Source of the DNA: Hyphomicrobium methylovorum
Lineage (GTDB): Bacteria; Pseudomonadota; Alphaproteobacteria; Rhizobiales; Hyphomicrobiaceae
DNA length: 64,000 nt
Assembly (NCBI RefSeq): GCF_013626205.1
Contig: NZ_QHJE01000001.1
Location: forward strand, 3,378,265-3,442,264
Direction: 5' to 3'
The notes beneath the pieces are model-generated. The model was not told where the DNA came from and ran no database searches. It was given only the letters and a program-made list of their open reading frames with translations. Of this stretch, positions 1 to 11,237 are shown one piece after another (position 1 is the first letter of the stretch; each line of letters opens with the position of its first letter). The position numbers and the translations under genes are program-made.

Positions 1-781
1 GAATGTCGTTTGCGCGCGCGGCGTCGAACGGCAGCAGCGCACCGACTGATCGCCTGAAGGCGTCGAGCCCCTTTTTGCGCACCTCGGCATCGCCACCTTT
101 CGGAATGACATACGCGCACTGCCAATAGTCGCCACGCTGGAGCATGATGAACAGGTGCCCTGCTTCGAAGCGCGCTTGCGTGTCTTCCGTATCGGTCTCA
201 CGGCGCGGCAGGCGAAACCACATGACATCCATTGGCGCGCCATAGTCTTCACTAATAAAACCCGCCGCTTTGCGCAGCACTGACGAGCGTCCATCCGCGG
301 CGACGACGAGATCCGCTCGCACCGTCAACGGCCCTTCGGGCGTTCGCGCTTCGACGCCGGTTACGTGTCCATCTTCCGAGATGAGCCCCAACGCTTCGGC
401 ATTCATCATCAGATGGAAGCTCGGATACGCGCGGCCCTTGCGCGCGAGAAAATCGAGAAAATCCCATTGCGGCATCAGCGCGATGTATTTCGCTTTCACC
501 GGAAGATGCGAGAGGTCTGCGATCGTCAGCGGCGTGTCGCCAAACTGGCCGGTTAGCTTCGTCACCTTCTGATGCGGGAGACGGAGAAACTCGTCGAGCC
601 AGCCAAGCTCATCCATCATCTGAAGCGTTGATGGGTGGATTGTATCGCCACGGAAGTCGCGCAAAAAATCCTTGTGCTTCTCGAGAACAAGCACATCGAC
701 GCCCGCGCGTGCCAACAGCACGCCGAGCATCATTCCGGCCGGACCGCCTCCGGCTATGCAGCACGTCTGGCGTTGTTCCAT
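1..781 (-). CDS. FAD-dependent oxidoreductase (PHBH-type monooxygenase fold), 3' end outside window
   Basis: The reverse strand reads open from an ATG at 781 to the window edge, giving 260 residues without a stop. The N-terminus has a dinucleotide-binding motif (AGGGPAGMMLGVLLARAG, residues 10-27), followed by a RGDTIHPSTLQ segment typical of class A flavin hydroxylases. A second FAD contact, VVAADGRSS, lies near residue 165. The family uses FAD and NAD(P)H to hydroxylate aromatic or quinone-like substrates; the substrate cannot be told from sequence. It starts 23 bp beyond the stop of hflX on the same strand, so it may be read from the hfq-hflX transcript. The C-terminal substrate part is missing because the window ends, not because the gene is broken. 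Confidence 0.85.
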   Translation of the reverse strand, partial: MEQRQTCCIAGGGPAGMMLGVLLARAGVDVLVLEKHKDFLRDFRGDTIHPSTLQMMDELGWLDEFLRLPHQKVTKLTGQFGDTPLTIADLSHLPVKAKYIALMPQWDFLDFLARKGRAYPSFHLMMNAEALGLISEDGHVTGVEARTPEGPLTVRADLVVAADGRSSVLRKAAGFISEDYGAPMDVMWFRLPRRETDTEDTQARFEAGHLFIMLQRGDYWQCAYVIPKGGDAEVRKKGLDAFRRSVGALLPFDAARANDI

Positions 782-804
782 GCTTACTGTTGTAGCGGCG
801 CTGC

Positions 805-2205
805 TCAGACTTTCAAACCGGCTTTTCGCAATCGGCCGATCACGCGGTCTTTCTTTTCGCTCGGAATGCGTAACCGCAGTTCAATCGCGCCGTCCTTGCG
901 GCCTTCGCGCGCGATGACTTCGCTGGTCTCGTGCAGCCAGTTGAGAAGTTGGCCTTCGCTGCCCGGCACCACGACGTCTAACATCACGTCGGACGTGCTG
1001 AGCGCGGCGTCGATCGTATCGAGCAGCGGCGCGATCCCCTCGCCGGTTGCCGCCGAAACGAGAACCGGCGGTCGCGCGTCGCGGCGACTTTCGTGTTGCA
1101 GCTCCTCGCGGCGATCGTGCGTCAGTAGATCGATCTTGTTCCAGACTTCGAGGATGTGGCCATCGACCGGCAGCGTATCGATGCCGAGTTCGGTCAGGAC
1201 CTTCTCAACGTCACGCGCCTGCGCTTCGGACTCGGCGTGCGAGATGTCACGGACATGCAAAATGAGATCGGCTTCGATCACCTCTTCGAGCGTGGCGCGG
1301 AAAGCCGCGACGAGCATCGTCGGCAGATCGGAAATGAAGCCGACCGTATCCGACAGGATGATGCGTCGCCCGCTCGGCAACTTCACTTCACGCATCGTTG
1401 GATCGAGCGTCGCGAAGACCTGGTCGAGCGCGACGACACCGGCGCCCGTGATCTTGTTGAAGAGCGTCGACTTGCCAGCGTTCGTGTAACCGACGACGGC
1501 CACGATCGGGTACGGCACTTTGCGCCGTCCCTTGCGATGCAGATCGCGCGTTTTGATAACGTCGGCGAGATCGCTTTTGATCGAGTCGATGCGGTCTTGC
1601 AGCATGCGGCGGTCAAGTTCGATCTGTGCTTCGCCAGGGCCGCCGAGGAAGCCGCCGCCGCCGCGCTGACGTTCCAAGTGTGTCCAGGCGCGAACGAGAC
1701 GCCCCTTCTGATATGAGAGATGCGCAAGCTCGACCTGCAGCACGCCTTCGCGCGTTCGCGCGCGTGAACCGAAGATTTCGAGGATGAGCCCTGTCCGGTC
1801 GAGAACTTTGGCGTTCCACGCCTTCTCGAGATTGCGCTGCTGGACCGGCGTCACAGTGTGATCGATGATGATGAGCCCGATCTCGAGTTCAACAACGCGT
1901 TGCGCAATCTCTTCGACCTTGCCCGATCCGAGCAACGTCGACGGGCGCGGCTCGTTCATCGGAACGGTCGACGCATCGATGACGTCGAGATCGATCGCGT
2001 TCGCGAGGCCTACAGCCTCGGCAAGCTTATTTTCCGGGGTGTGCGTTTCCGCGCCCGCGATCTTGCTGCCGCGCGCGGCGCGCTTCAAAATCGGCACCAG
2101 GACAAGAGCGCGTGTTCGCGGCCGCCGCGTCTCTTCGCTGACGCGACCGCGACGGCGCTTATCCGGAAATCCCTTGTCGTCCCCCTCTTCGGAGCGCGAC
2201 GTCAA
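805..2205 (-). CDS. hflX: GTPase HflX
   Basis: The 466-residue protein has the HflX order: an N-terminal domain ending in a glycine-rich [11 protein letters not shown] stretch (about 182-192), then a GTPase domain with P-loop GYTNAGKST (about 239-247), DTVGF (about 286-290) and NKID (about 358). HflX binds the 50S ribosomal subunit and splits stalled or heat-damaged ribosomes. The start is a TTG whose last two bases are shared with the stop of hfq (TTGA overlap), so translation is probably coupled to hfq. The first internal ATG would remove over 80 residues of the conserved N-domain, which supports the TTG. The basic N-terminal tail of about 30 residues is variable in the family. Confidence 0.95.
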   Translation of the reverse strand: MTSRSEEGDDKGFPDKRRRGRVSEETRRPRTRALVLVPILKRAARGSKIAGAETHTPENKLAEAVGLANAIDLDVIDASTVPMNEPRPSTLLGSGKVEEIAQRVVELEIGLIIIDHTVTPVQQRNLEKAWNAKVLDRTGLILEIFGSRARTREGVLQVELAHLSYQKGRLVRAWTHLERQRGGGGFLGGPGEAQIELDRRMLQDRIDSIKSDLADVIKTRDLHRKGRRKVPYPIVAVVGYTNAGKSTLFNKITGAGVVALDQVFATLDPTMREVKLPSGRRIILSDTVGFISDLPTMLVAAFRATLEEVIEADLILHVRDISHAESEAQARDVEKVLTELGIDTLPVDGHILEVWNKIDLLTHDRREELQHESRRDARPPVLVSAATGEGIAPLLDTIDAALSTSDVMLDVVVPGSEGQLLNWLHETSEVIAREGRKDGAIELRLRIPSEKKDRVIGRLRKAGLKV

Positions 2206-2453
2206 CCGGGACCGCTTTCATTGTCCTGATCGTTGAGGTTCACAGGACCACCCGGCATGATGGTCGAGATCGCATGCTTGTAGACAAGCTGCGAATGCCC
2301 GTCGCGCCGGAGCAGCACGCAGAAATTATCGAACCAGCTAACGATGCCTTGGAGCTTCACGCCATTGATGAGGAATATTGTCAGGGGCGTTTTGTTTTTG
2401 CGGACGTAGTTGAGAAACGTGTCTTGAAGATTTTGGGTTTTTTCGGCGGCCAT
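2202..2453 (-). CDS. hfq: RNA chaperone Hfq
   Basis: The 83-residue protein begins [15 protein letters not shown] and contains the Sm1 region ([15 protein letters not shown]) and the Sm2 signature YKHAIST, the canonical Hfq pattern for a hexameric ring that pairs small RNAs with mRNAs. It lies between the aminotransferase gene upstream and hflX downstream, the usual alphaproteobacterial order. A 148-bp gap upstream holds a perfect TATAAT on this strand, so hfq probably has its own promoter in addition to read-through. The C-terminal tail after Sm2 is short and acidic. Confidence 0.97.
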   Translation of the reverse strand: MAAEKTQNLQDTFLNYVRKNKTPLTIFLINGVKLQGIVSWFDNFCVLLRRDGHSQLVYKHAISTIMPGGPVNLNDQDNESGPG

Positions 2454-2557
2454 TGTTTTTGTCCGTTCTTCTTAGTCCGTCGTCTCTAAACACCGGCGTC
2501 GTCAAATGTATCCGGCCAGTGTGTTCGAGCCCGGGGGAGGCTGTGAAGTCATTGTAC

Positions 2558-2563
2558 ATTATA
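2558..2563 (-). promoter_or_regulatory. Candidate -10 element of the hfq promoter
   Basis: Read on the minus strand this is a perfect TATAAT, about 105 bp before the hfq start, in the AT-rich part of the dat-hfq gap. A hexamer 17 bp upstream (GCATTG) is a weak -35. A 5-bp hairpin (CCGCA-CAA-TGCGG, 2576-2588) lies between it and the end of the aminotransferase gene. The call rests on the -10 match only. Confidence 0.4.
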
Positions 2564-2601
2564 GACGTTATTGCTCCGCACAATGCGGCATAGGTATATG
2601 C

Positions 2602-3465
2602 TCAAACGCCTGAAAATGCGGCAAATCGGTAGAACTCTCTTCGTAGCCGCTTGGCTATAGCGCCCGGTCGGCCGTCTGCCACTAATTTTTCATCAATCTT
2701 GACGATCGGCATCACAGTTTGGGTCGCCGATGTTAAAAAAGCTTCCTGGGCAGCAAGCGCTTCGCTGCGATTGAACGGGCGTTCTTCCACGTTCAGCCCC
2801 AGCGCTTTTGCCACATCAAGAACAGTCAAACGCGTGACTCCCGGCAAGATACTCGGGTCGAGCTGACGCGTCACCAGCACACCCTTGTCCGTCACGATCC
2901 ACGCGTTGCTCGAACCGCCTTCGGTGATTGCGCCTTTGGGGTCGAGGAACCAGACTTCGCGCGCGCCCTCCTTGCGAGCCTCCTCCTTGGCCAGCACCGC
3001 GGGCAGCAACATGACAGTTTTAATATCGCACCGAGCCCAGCGCGGGTCCGGCATCGTCTTGACCGCGATGCCTTCGAGCGCGCGTTCGTCTGCCATGCCC
3101 GCGCGGAGCTGGCGGGCCAGAACGACAAGGGTCGGCGGGGTATCAGCGGGCGGAAGCGCAAAATCGCGCGGTCCGGCACCGCGCGTTACCTGCATATAGA
3201 CGACACCGTTGCGGACGGCGTTCAACCGGATCACCCGCGCGATGATGATCCGCAGAGCTGCGTCCGACATCGGGCGCGGAATTGCGAGTTCGGCCAGTGA
3301 GTTGTTGAGCCGCGACAGGTGTTGAGTTGCATCAACCAATTTGCCGTCACGGACCTCGATCACCTCATAGATGGCGTCGGCAAACTGGAAGCCGCGATCC
3401 TCGGCATGAATAGCCGCTTCGGCGTAACGTTTGTATGCGCCGTTGACATAGACGATGCGGGTCAC
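2602..3465 (-). CDS. dat: D-amino-acid (D-alanine) aminotransferase, class IV PLP enzyme
   Basis: The 287-residue protein has the class IV aminotransferase fold. The N-terminus (VNGAYKRYAEAAIHAEDRGF, then DAIYEVIEVRDG) is that of D-alanine transaminases. The PLP lysine is expected in the LLPAVLAKEEA segment, and the cofactor loop ITEGGSSNAWIV is present. It interconverts D-alanine and 2-oxo acids with D-glutamate, supplying precursors for peptidoglycan. The GTG start has AGGG about 9 bases upstream. It begins only 9 bp after the ntrX stop, consistent with one transcript. A branched-chain aminotransferase is possible but less likely given the N-terminal motif and this gene order. Confidence 0.88.
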   Translation of the reverse strand: MTRIVYVNGAYKRYAEAAIHAEDRGFQFADAIYEVIEVRDGKLVDATQHLSRLNNSLAELAIPRPMSDAALRIIIARVIRLNAVRNGVVYMQVTRGAGPRDFALPPADTPPTLVVLARQLRAGMADERALEGIAVKTMPDPRWARCDIKTVMLLPAVLAKEEARKEGAREVWFLDPKGAITEGGSSNAWIVTDKGVLVTRQLDPSILPGVTRLTVLDVAKALGLNVEERPFNRSEALAAQEAFLTSATQTVMPIVKIDEKLVADGRPGAIAKRLRREFYRFAAFSGV

Positions 3466-3474
3466 GCTGCTGCC

Positions 3475-4875
3475 CTATGATGCGGAACGCAAATCGCCGG
3501 AGCGCTGCTCGGACGAAACGCCGAGCGCCCGCAGCTTTCTATGCAAAGCAGACCGCTCCATGCCGACGAACTCCGCCGTCCGCGAAATATTTCCGCCGAA
3601 CCGATTGATCTGCGCCAGCAAATACTCGCGTTCGAAAATTTCGCGCGCTTCACGCAACGGCAGCGACATCAGATGTTCCGCCCCACCGTTGACGGGCAGC
3701 GGCACATTGGAGCCGATCTCATCGGGAAGCATATCGGCTGTGATCGCCGCGCCGGCGTCACCACCCGCCAGGATCAACAGACGCTCGACGTTGTTTCGAA
3801 GCTCGCGCACGTTGCCCGGCCAGTCATGCGCCTGCAGCACGGCGATTGCATCTTCGCCGATACGGCGCGGTGCAAGGCCTGACGTCTGCGCCACCTGCCC
3901 GATGAAATACTGAATAAGGTCGGGAATGTCTTCGCGCCGTTCCGCAAGGCTCGGCACGCGCAACGTCACGACGTTCAGGCGGTGATAAAGATCTTCGCGG
4001 AAACGCCCTTCGCGAATGTCCTGTTCGAGATCGCGCGACGTTGACGAGATGATGCGGACGTCGACCGACACCTTCTGCGCTCCACCGAGGCGAAGGAACT
4101 TCTGCTCGACCAGAACGCGCAGGATCTTGCCTTGCGTTTCCATCGGCATGTCAGCGACTTCGTCGATGTACAGCGTTCCGGTGTGAGCTTCTTCGAGCGC
4201 ACCGACCTTACGCGGCCCGCCGGTGCGATCTTCAGTGCCGAAGAGTTCGTCCTCGACACGTTCAGGCACCATTGCGGCAGCGTTCAGCACGACGAACGGA
4301 CCGTCGCTGCGCAGCGACTTCTGATGCAGCACGCGGGCGGCCAGTTCTTTGCCCGTGCCGGATGAGCCACGCAGCATGATGCGGCTGTTGGTCGGCCCTG
4401 CCTTGTCGATGTTGTTCTTCAGTTGATTGATCGCAGGCGATTTGCCGATCATCTCGGCGGAGACGACCGAGCGCTCCTTCAGCTCCTTCACCTCGCGCTT
4501 CAATTGCGAGGCTTCTAGCGCACGTAGCGCGACGAGCACGAGGCGATCAGCCTTGAACGGCTTTTCGATGTAATCGTAGGCGCCGCGTTTAATCGCCGTT
4601 ACCGCGGTTTCGATGTTGCCGTGTCCGGAAATGATGACGACGGGCAGATCGGGATACGTGCGCTTCATGATCGTAAGCACTTCCAGCCCGTCAAGGCGAC
4701 TGCCCTGAAGCCAGATGTCGAGCACGACAAGATGCGGCTTGCGATCTTCGATCGCGCGCAGCGCTTCATCGCTGTCGCGCGCAAGGCGCGTGCGGTGGCC
4801 TTCATCTTGCAGAATACCCGAGACCAGATCTCGGATATCGGCTTCGTCATCTACGATCAAAATATCAGCGGACAT
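3475..4875 (-). CDS. ntrX: Nitrogen-response regulator NtrX
   Basis: The protein has a receiver domain (acidic pair DDE at 9-11, phospho-acceptor D53, Lys105 in YIEKPF), an AAA+ domain with Walker A GSSGTGKE (170-177), and a C-terminal Fis-type helix-turn-helix (GGNISRTAEFVGMERSALHR). It is the partner of NtrY, encoded 31 bp upstream, and controls nitrogen, respiration and envelope genes in related bacteria. The ATG at 4875 has GGAG 8 bases upstream; a GTG one codon earlier is less likely. Where NtrC-type proteins carry GAFTGA, this one reads FGTEDRTGGPRKVGALEEA (212-230), so the sigma-54 contact loop is missing. Activation through sigma-54 is therefore unlikely. Confidence 0.95.
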   Translation of the reverse strand: MSADILIVDDEADIRDLVSGILQDEGHRTRLARDSDEALRAIEDRKPHLVVLDIWLQGSRLDGLEVLTIMKRTYPDLPVVIISGHGNIETAVTAIKRGAYDYIEKPFKADRLVLVALRALEASQLKREVKELKERSVVSAEMIGKSPAINQLKNNIDKAGPTNSRIMLRGSSGTGKELAARVLHQKSLRSDGPFVVLNAAAMVPERVEDELFGTEDRTGGPRKVGALEEAHTGTLYIDEVADMPMETQGKILRVLVEQKFLRLGGAQKVSVDVRIISSTSRDLEQDIREGRFREDLYHRLNVVTLRVPSLAERREDIPDLIQYFIGQVAQTSGLAPRRIGEDAIAVLQAHDWPGNVRELRNNVERLLILAGGDAGAAITADMLPDEIGSNVPLPVNGGAEHLMSLPLREAREIFEREYLLAQINRFGGNISRTAEFVGMERSALHRKLRALGVSSEQRSGDLRSAS

Positions 4876-4906
4876 CACGGCGCTCCTGGGGGATTAAGCG
4901 GTTGTA

Positions 4907-7237
4907 TCATGCTCCACTCGCGACATGGGAGGGGGCGCGAGCGTCTTCGTTGGAAACAGTCTGATGATTTTTAGTACCGATCGGCAATGTGAGGCGGACA
5001 AGCGCGCCTCGCGTTCGCGTTTCGGTCAGCGGCGCATCTTCAAGTGACAGCGCGCCATTGTGCTGCTCAACGACCTTCTGCACGATGGCAAGGCCGAGGC
5101 CGGTGCCTTTCGCGCGCGTCGTGACATACGGTTCGAGCAACTTGGCGCGGTTCTGTTTCGGCAGGCCGATGCCGTTGTCGATCACTTCGATCGCAACGCG
5201 ATCGGTTCCCGGAACGACGCGGACTTCTATCGCTGGCTTGTAATCGGGCGGACGGCCCTGTGCCTCGCCATACGATTCAATTGCTTCGGCGGCGTTTTTG
5301 ATCAGGTTGGTGACTGCTTGGGATACGAGGCGCAGATCGAAGCGCGCACGAACCGGCGTATCGGGAATCGTGATTTTGAAGTCCACGTCTTTGTGGCCTT
5401 CGCGGAAAAGGATCGCCGGTTCCTGAACGGCGAGACGCAAATCCTGATCGGTGATGACGGGCTGCGGCATGCGCGCGAACGAGGCGAACTCATCGACCAT
5501 GCTCTTGATCTGACCTGTCTGGCGCTCGATCGTCTGGGTCAGCGTCTCGAATAGATCGTGATCTTCGACGACCTGCTTGCCGAATTTGCGGCGCAGGCGT
5601 TCGGCCGAAAGTTGTATCGGCGTCAGTGGGTTTTTGATCTCGTGTGCAATCCGGCGCGCGATGTCAGCCCAGGCGCTCGTCCGCTGCGCCAACACGAGTT
5701 CCGAGACGTCGTCGAACGTCAACACCGAGCCGACGTCACCCTCGTCTGCCTTTTCGTGCGTGATCTTGACGGCGAACGTGCGTTCCTCGTCGCCGATCTG
5801 CTTCTGGATTTCGCTTTGACCTTTGCTCTTGAAACCGGACTCTTCATTCGCCGCGAGGATCTCAGCAAATTCAGGCACGACTTCCGCGAGCGTTTTGCCG
5901 ACGACGCTCTCCCCTTCGAGCCCAAGCAGGCGTTCCGCTGAGCGGCTGAGCAACGTGATGCGATCGGAGCTATCCATGCCGATAACGCCAGCGGAGACGC
6001 CGGAAAGCACCGCCTCGATGAAGTTGTGCCGCTCGGTCAACTGCGTGTTGGTTTGATGCAGCGCGTCCTGCTGGCTCTTCAGCTCGCGCGTCATCAGGTT
6101 GAACGTTTCGGAGAGCCGTCGCAAATCGCCCTCCCCTCGCCGTTCGGGTAGCGCAACTTCGAGGTTGCCCTTCGATACCTCCTGCGCGCCCGCGATCAGA
6201 CGGCGGATCGGGGCAACGAAACGGCCTGCGAACCACATGCCGACCCAGATCGCCGCGAGCAGCGACGTCATCGAAATCATAAAGTAGATCAGGCCGTGCG
6301 CGACCTTGAGCCCGCCCTTCGCCTGCCGCAGCCGCGAATACTCGTAGACGTTCTGCTCGGTGCTCAGGAGGTGGCTGATCACCTTCGGACTGACGCCGCG
6401 CGCGACATAGAGATAACGGCCCGGCATCGTGTCGATTTTGGCAATGGCCGACATGCGGTAATCGCTCGACGGCAACGACAGTGCCACCTGCCCCGACTCC
6501 GCTTGTTGGATCGCTGCTTGTGGCGGCACGACATAGGGCAACTTCGGATCGTCCAGGGCGAGGACGGTCGGAACACCTTCGGCGTCGATGATGTAAGCGG
6601 ACGTCAGATCGCGCAGCCCGGCCTGGCCGATGAGGAATTTCTGAAAGGCATCTGCGTCGGTGTTCAGAGTCGCGGACTCGCCGTTGATGTCTCGCACCAT
6701 GTTGACGATGTCGGTGCGGATGATCTGATTGTGCTCATCGACGTAGGCTTTGGCGACGTCGTAGGAATTCTCGACGATTGCGCGCGTGCGGCCCGAGAAC
6801 CATCCGTCGAGCGAACGCGAAAACGTCGTCGTTGCGGCGACGGCGAGAAGCACAGCCGGCAGCGCGGCGATCAAACTGAAAAGCGCGACGATGCGAATAT
6901 GAAGGCGAGCACCGGGAACGCGTTTCTTCCACGCGCGGCTCAAACCAACCGCCTGCCAGACGATGATGCCGAGCATCGTCAGGATCAGCAGGACATTCAC
7001 GGCGAGCGCGGTCCAGACGTATTCGTTGCGCGGCGCGATGGCCGTCAGCCCGGTCAGGATCAGGTAGCTGACGAGCGCCGACAGCATCGACAGCAATACG
7101 ACGCCAAGGCCAAACCAGAATGCTGGGCCCGACGGATTGAGGTGGGCAGCCGCTTCCTCACGCGCCGCCGCAGCGACCGCGGGAGCACGTTCGGGTGCCG
7201 GTCCGGGCACGGCTGCATCGCTGTGGCGCGCTTCCAT
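4907..7237 (-). CDS. ntrY: Sensor histidine kinase NtrY
   Basis: This is a membrane sensor of about 776 residues. It has several N-terminal transmembrane segments, a periplasmic sensing stretch, a further membrane helix (LIYFMISMTSLLAAIWVGMWF) followed by HAMP, a PAS domain, the HisKA box [20 protein letters not shown], and an ATPase domain with DNGIGLP and GTGLGLAIVQKV. It phosphorylates NtrX. I chose the ATG at 7237; a TTG six codons earlier is an alternative. The 239-bp gap to ntrC upstream is the longest inside the ntr block and probably holds a separate ntrYX promoter, although I see no convincing -35/-10 pair. Confidence 0.95.
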   Translation of the reverse strand: MEARHSDAAVPGPAPERAPAVAAAAREEAAAHLNPSGPAFWFGLGVVLLSMLSALVSYLILTGLTAIAPRNEYVWTALAVNVLLILTMLGIIVWQAVGLSRAWKKRVPGARLHIRIVALFSLIAALPAVLLAVAATTTFSRSLDGWFSGRTRAIVENSYDVAKAYVDEHNQIIRTDIVNMVRDINGESATLNTDADAFQKFLIGQAGLRDLTSAYIIDAEGVPTVLALDDPKLPYVVPPQAAIQQAESGQVALSLPSSDYRMSAIAKIDTMPGRYLYVARGVSPKVISHLLSTEQNVYEYSRLRQAKGGLKVAHGLIYFMISMTSLLAAIWVGMWFAGRFVAPIRRLIAGAQEVSKGNLEVALPERRGEGDLRRLSETFNLMTRELKSQQDALHQTNTQLTERHNFIEAVLSGVSAGVIGMDSSDRITLLSRSAERLLGLEGESVVGKTLAEVVPEFAEILAANEESGFKSKGQSEIQKQIGDEERTFAVKITHEKADEGDVGSVLTFDDVSELVLAQRTSAWADIARRIAHEIKNPLTPIQLSAERLRRKFGKQVVEDHDLFETLTQTIERQTGQIKSMVDEFASFARMPQPVITDQDLRLAVQEPAILFREGHKDVDFKITIPDTPVRARFDLRLVSQAVTNLIKNAAEAIESYGEAQGRPPDYKPAIEVRVVPGTDRVAIEVIDNGIGLPKQNRAKLLEPYVTTRAKGTGLGLAIVQKVVEQHNGALSLEDAPLTETRTRGALVRLTLPIGTKNHQTVSNEDARAPSHVASGA

Positions 7238-7476
7238 CAATACTCGTCCCGGCAATTCAACGTATTAAATTCGCTTGTTGATTCAGAATTTTGCGGGAGG
7301 ATTTCCAGTCGCCGCAGGCAAGTTGCATAACGCACTGTGGCTCTCCCCCGTTTGCTCAGAGAGACCCAATATCCTAACTGTGACATTTTCGCGACTACTG
7401 TGGCCTGCTCCATGAGCTTTTTCAATGCTCTGGGCAAAGTGCCGACAGATTTTTCGTCGCTGCTATCGGTCCGGGT

Positions 7477-8922
<1,446 letters not shown>

Positions 8923-8928
8923 GATTGA

Positions 8929-10083
8929 CTACTCGCTGGTTGAAGGTTCGCCGCGTGTCTGCTGCATCGGCAGCAAAACGCGGAAGGCGGTGCGCTTATC
9001 TTCGCTTTCGCATTCGATGATGCCGCCATGATCGGCGACGATCTTCGCCACAAGGGCGAGGCCCAATCCGTTGCCTGACGGTTTCGTCGTCACGAACGGA
9101 TCGAACAGGTGTTGCTTCAGGTGATCTGGAATTCCGGCGCCGTTGTCTTCGATCTGGATCATCAACGGCAGGCTGACGCGCGTGCCGGTGCCCGGAAGCG
9201 AGAGGCGGACGCCCGGACGGAAAGCCGTTTGCAAAACGATGCGGCCATTGCCCGAGCGCGCACCGATGGACTCCGCGGCGTTCTTCAGAAGATTGAGGAA
9301 CAACTGCACGAGCTTATCGCGATTGCCGAGCACGTGCGGCAGCGAAGGGTCGTAGTTCTCGATGAATTCGATGCGGCTGCCGAAACCGTGTTGGGCAATC
9401 TTGCGCACGTGGCTCAGCACGTCATGAATGTTGACGGCGTCCTTCGTCAGTGGCCGCTCATCGCCGAACACTTCCATCCGATCGACGAGGTCGCGAATGC
9501 GATCCGTCTCAGCGCAGATGAGTTGTGTCAGCGACCGGTCTTCGTCGGATAGGCCGGGCTCAAGAAGCTGCGCGGCGCCACGGATTCCGGACAACGGATT
9601 TTTGATTTCGTGCGCCAGCATGTCGGCCATGCCCGAGACGGAGCGGGCGGCGGCGCGATGCGTCAACTGCCGTTCGATCATCTGCGCGACCGATCGATGC
9701 TGCAGCATCAGGAAAACAAAGCTCGGGTCCTCGGGTAGCGGACCAGCGAAGATGTCGACGAGTTTCGGCGTACCGATACGCGGAGATGCGACCTCGATGG
9801 CGTACTCGCTGACTGTCGCGCCCGTTGTTTCAACCTGTTCGATCAGCGGCAATAGCGGCGAACCGAATGCAACGATATCCGCGATCCGGCTGCGGCCAAG
9901 CGTCGGCGCGCTCATCGAGAAAAACTGTTCCGCCGCCTGATTGGCGAATACGATTCCGCGATCGCTGCCTATGACAAGGATCGCGTGCGGCAGGGCGTTG
10001 AGCAGGCTCTCGCCATCGATGAAGCCTGGCACCAGGTTGGCGGCGAACGACGGCATACGCACTGACGACACTTTGTTACTCAT
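8929..10083 (-). CDS. ntrB: Nitrogen regulation sensor kinase NtrB
   Basis: A soluble histidine kinase of 384 residues: PAS domain (about 25-130), HisKA box [20 protein letters not shown] with phospho-His158, then N box ([14 protein letters not shown]), DNGAGIP and [12 protein letters not shown]. It responds to PII proteins and to nitrogen status and controls NtrC. The reading frame stays open upstream into dusB, but the ATG at 10083 overlaps the dusB stop in an ATGA arrangement, and the protein from there matches the family's usual length, so the longer form is rejected. The order dusB-ntrB-ntrC is standard in Rhizobiales, where dusB was named nifR3. Confidence 0.96.
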   Translation of the reverse strand: MSNKVSSVRMPSFAANLVPGFIDGESLLNALPHAILVIGSDRGIVFANQAAEQFFSMSAPTLGRSRIADIVAFGSPLLPLIEQVETTGATVSEYAIEVASPRIGTPKLVDIFAGPLPEDPSFVFLMLQHRSVAQMIERQLTHRAAARSVSGMADMLAHEIKNPLSGIRGAAQLLEPGLSDEDRSLTQLICAETDRIRDLVDRMEVFGDERPLTKDAVNIHDVLSHVRKIAQHGFGSRIEFIENYDPSLPHVLGNRDKLVQLFLNLLKNAAESIGARSGNGRIVLQTAFRPGVRLSLPGTGTRVSLPLMIQIEDNGAGIPDHLKQHLFDPFVTTKPSGNGLGLALVAKIVADHGGIIECESEDKRTAFRVLLPMQQTRGEPSTSE

Positions 10084-11078
10084 GCGGCTAACGGCTCCCG
10101 CTCCGCGTAAAACTGTTTCAACCCGGCAAAGACGCGCTCGGGATCGGTTTCGGTGCAGAGTTTCGCGCGCCACGGCTTGGCCTCGACAACGGATGCACCA
10201 CTCGACAGCAGATACCAGCCGATGTGCTTGCGCGCGTTTTTGAGGCCGAGATCGCGACCGTAGTGCGCGAGCATGGCGTCCACATGCGAAAGCGCGATAT
10301 CGCGCTGCTGAGAGAGGATCGGCGCACCGGGATCGCGGCCAGACGCCAAGTACGATGCGATGCGTCCCGGTAGCCACGGCGCACCATATGCGCCGCGTCC
10401 GATCATGACGCCGTGCGCGCCTGAGGCTTCGAGCGCGGCCTTCGCGTCTTCCGGCGTGAGGATGTCGCCGTTGACGAGCACGGGCAGACTCGTTGCCTCG
10501 ACGACGGAGCGCACCGCCTTCCAGTCGGCCGTGCCCGTGAAGAACTGACAGCGCGTGCGCCCATGCACGGCGATGAGACGAACGCCTTCGGCTTCAGCCC
10601 GGCGCGCGAGTTCGGCTGCGTTTGCTGTGGCGTGATCCCAACCGAGGCGCATCTTCAGGGTCACCGATACGCGAACGGCGCCGACGACCGCTCGGATCAA
10701 TTCCTGCGCGTGATCGAGATTGCGCATCAGCGCCGAGCCCGAAAGCTTGCCCGTTACCTCCTTGGCCGGGCAGCCCATGTTGATGTCGATTGTCTGCGCG
10801 CCTTTATCTTCGGCGATGCGCGCGCCTTCTGCCATCCAGTGTGGTTCGCGGCCGGCGATCTGGATGACGAACGGGGTGAGGTCGCGCCCCTCCGCGCGGC
10901 GGACGACGTCCGCACGCGCGCGCACGAGTTCCTCGCTGGCGATCATCTCCGAGACGACGTATGTCGCGCCGAGGCTGTGGGCGAGGCGACGGAACGGCAG
11001 GTCACTCACGCCGGACATCGGGGCGAGCGCCACCGTCGGTCCGGCTGTCGCGTCGGATTTCATTTCGAACGGGGGCAA
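10080..11078 (-). CDS. dusB: tRNA-dihydrouridine synthase B
   Basis: The 332-residue TIM-barrel flavoprotein has [20 protein letters not shown] near the N-terminus, the active-site cysteine motif [20 protein letters not shown], the [11 protein letters not shown] segment and the FMN phosphate-binding VNGDI and [10 protein letters not shown] stretches. It reduces specific uridines in the tRNA D-loop. It is the first gene of the ntrBC transcript. A 159-bp gap separates it from the divergent ispDF gene and must hold both promoters. Confidence 0.95.
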   Translation of the reverse strand: MPPFEMKSDATAGPTVALAPMSGVSDLPFRRLAHSLGATYVVSEMIASEELVRARADVVRRAEGRDLTPFVIQIAGREPHWMAEGARIAEDKGAQTIDINMGCPAKEVTGKLSGSALMRNLDHAQELIRAVVGAVRVSVTLKMRLGWDHATANAAELARRAEAEGVRLIAVHGRTRCQFFTGTADWKAVRSVVEATSLPVLVNGDILTPEDAKAALEASGAHGVMIGRGAYGAPWLPGRIASYLASGRDPGAPILSQQRDIALSHVDAMLAHYGRDLGLKNARKHIGWYLLSSGASVVEAKPWRAKLCTETDPERVFAGLKQFYAEREPLAA

Positions 11079-11237
11079 GGGTATTCCTTGTTTGCCTAAT
11101 AATTAGACACGAGTAACAACTGCCGCGAGATTGGGCAAGCTATTCTGAGATGGGCAAATTGCGCAAGGGCTCTTTCCGCGCGGAATTGCCCCGCCGCGCC
11201 CATCCGGGCTATCGCTCGGCTGGATTTAATTCAGGAT

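Noticed and set aside
6296..7330. 344-codon plus-strand frame opposite ntrY
   Set aside because: Shadow of a clear histidine-kinase gene; Arg/Asp-rich composition typical of antisense frames in GC-rich DNA.
7256..7476. 66-codon frame in the ntrC-ntrY gap (7237-7437, minus)
   Set aside because: No ribosome-binding site, no recognisable features, and it overlaps the ntrY start.
10084..10377. N-terminal extension of ntrB into dusB
   Set aside because: Would overlap dusB by about 300 bp; the ATG in the ATGA overlap gives the normal NtrB length and start.
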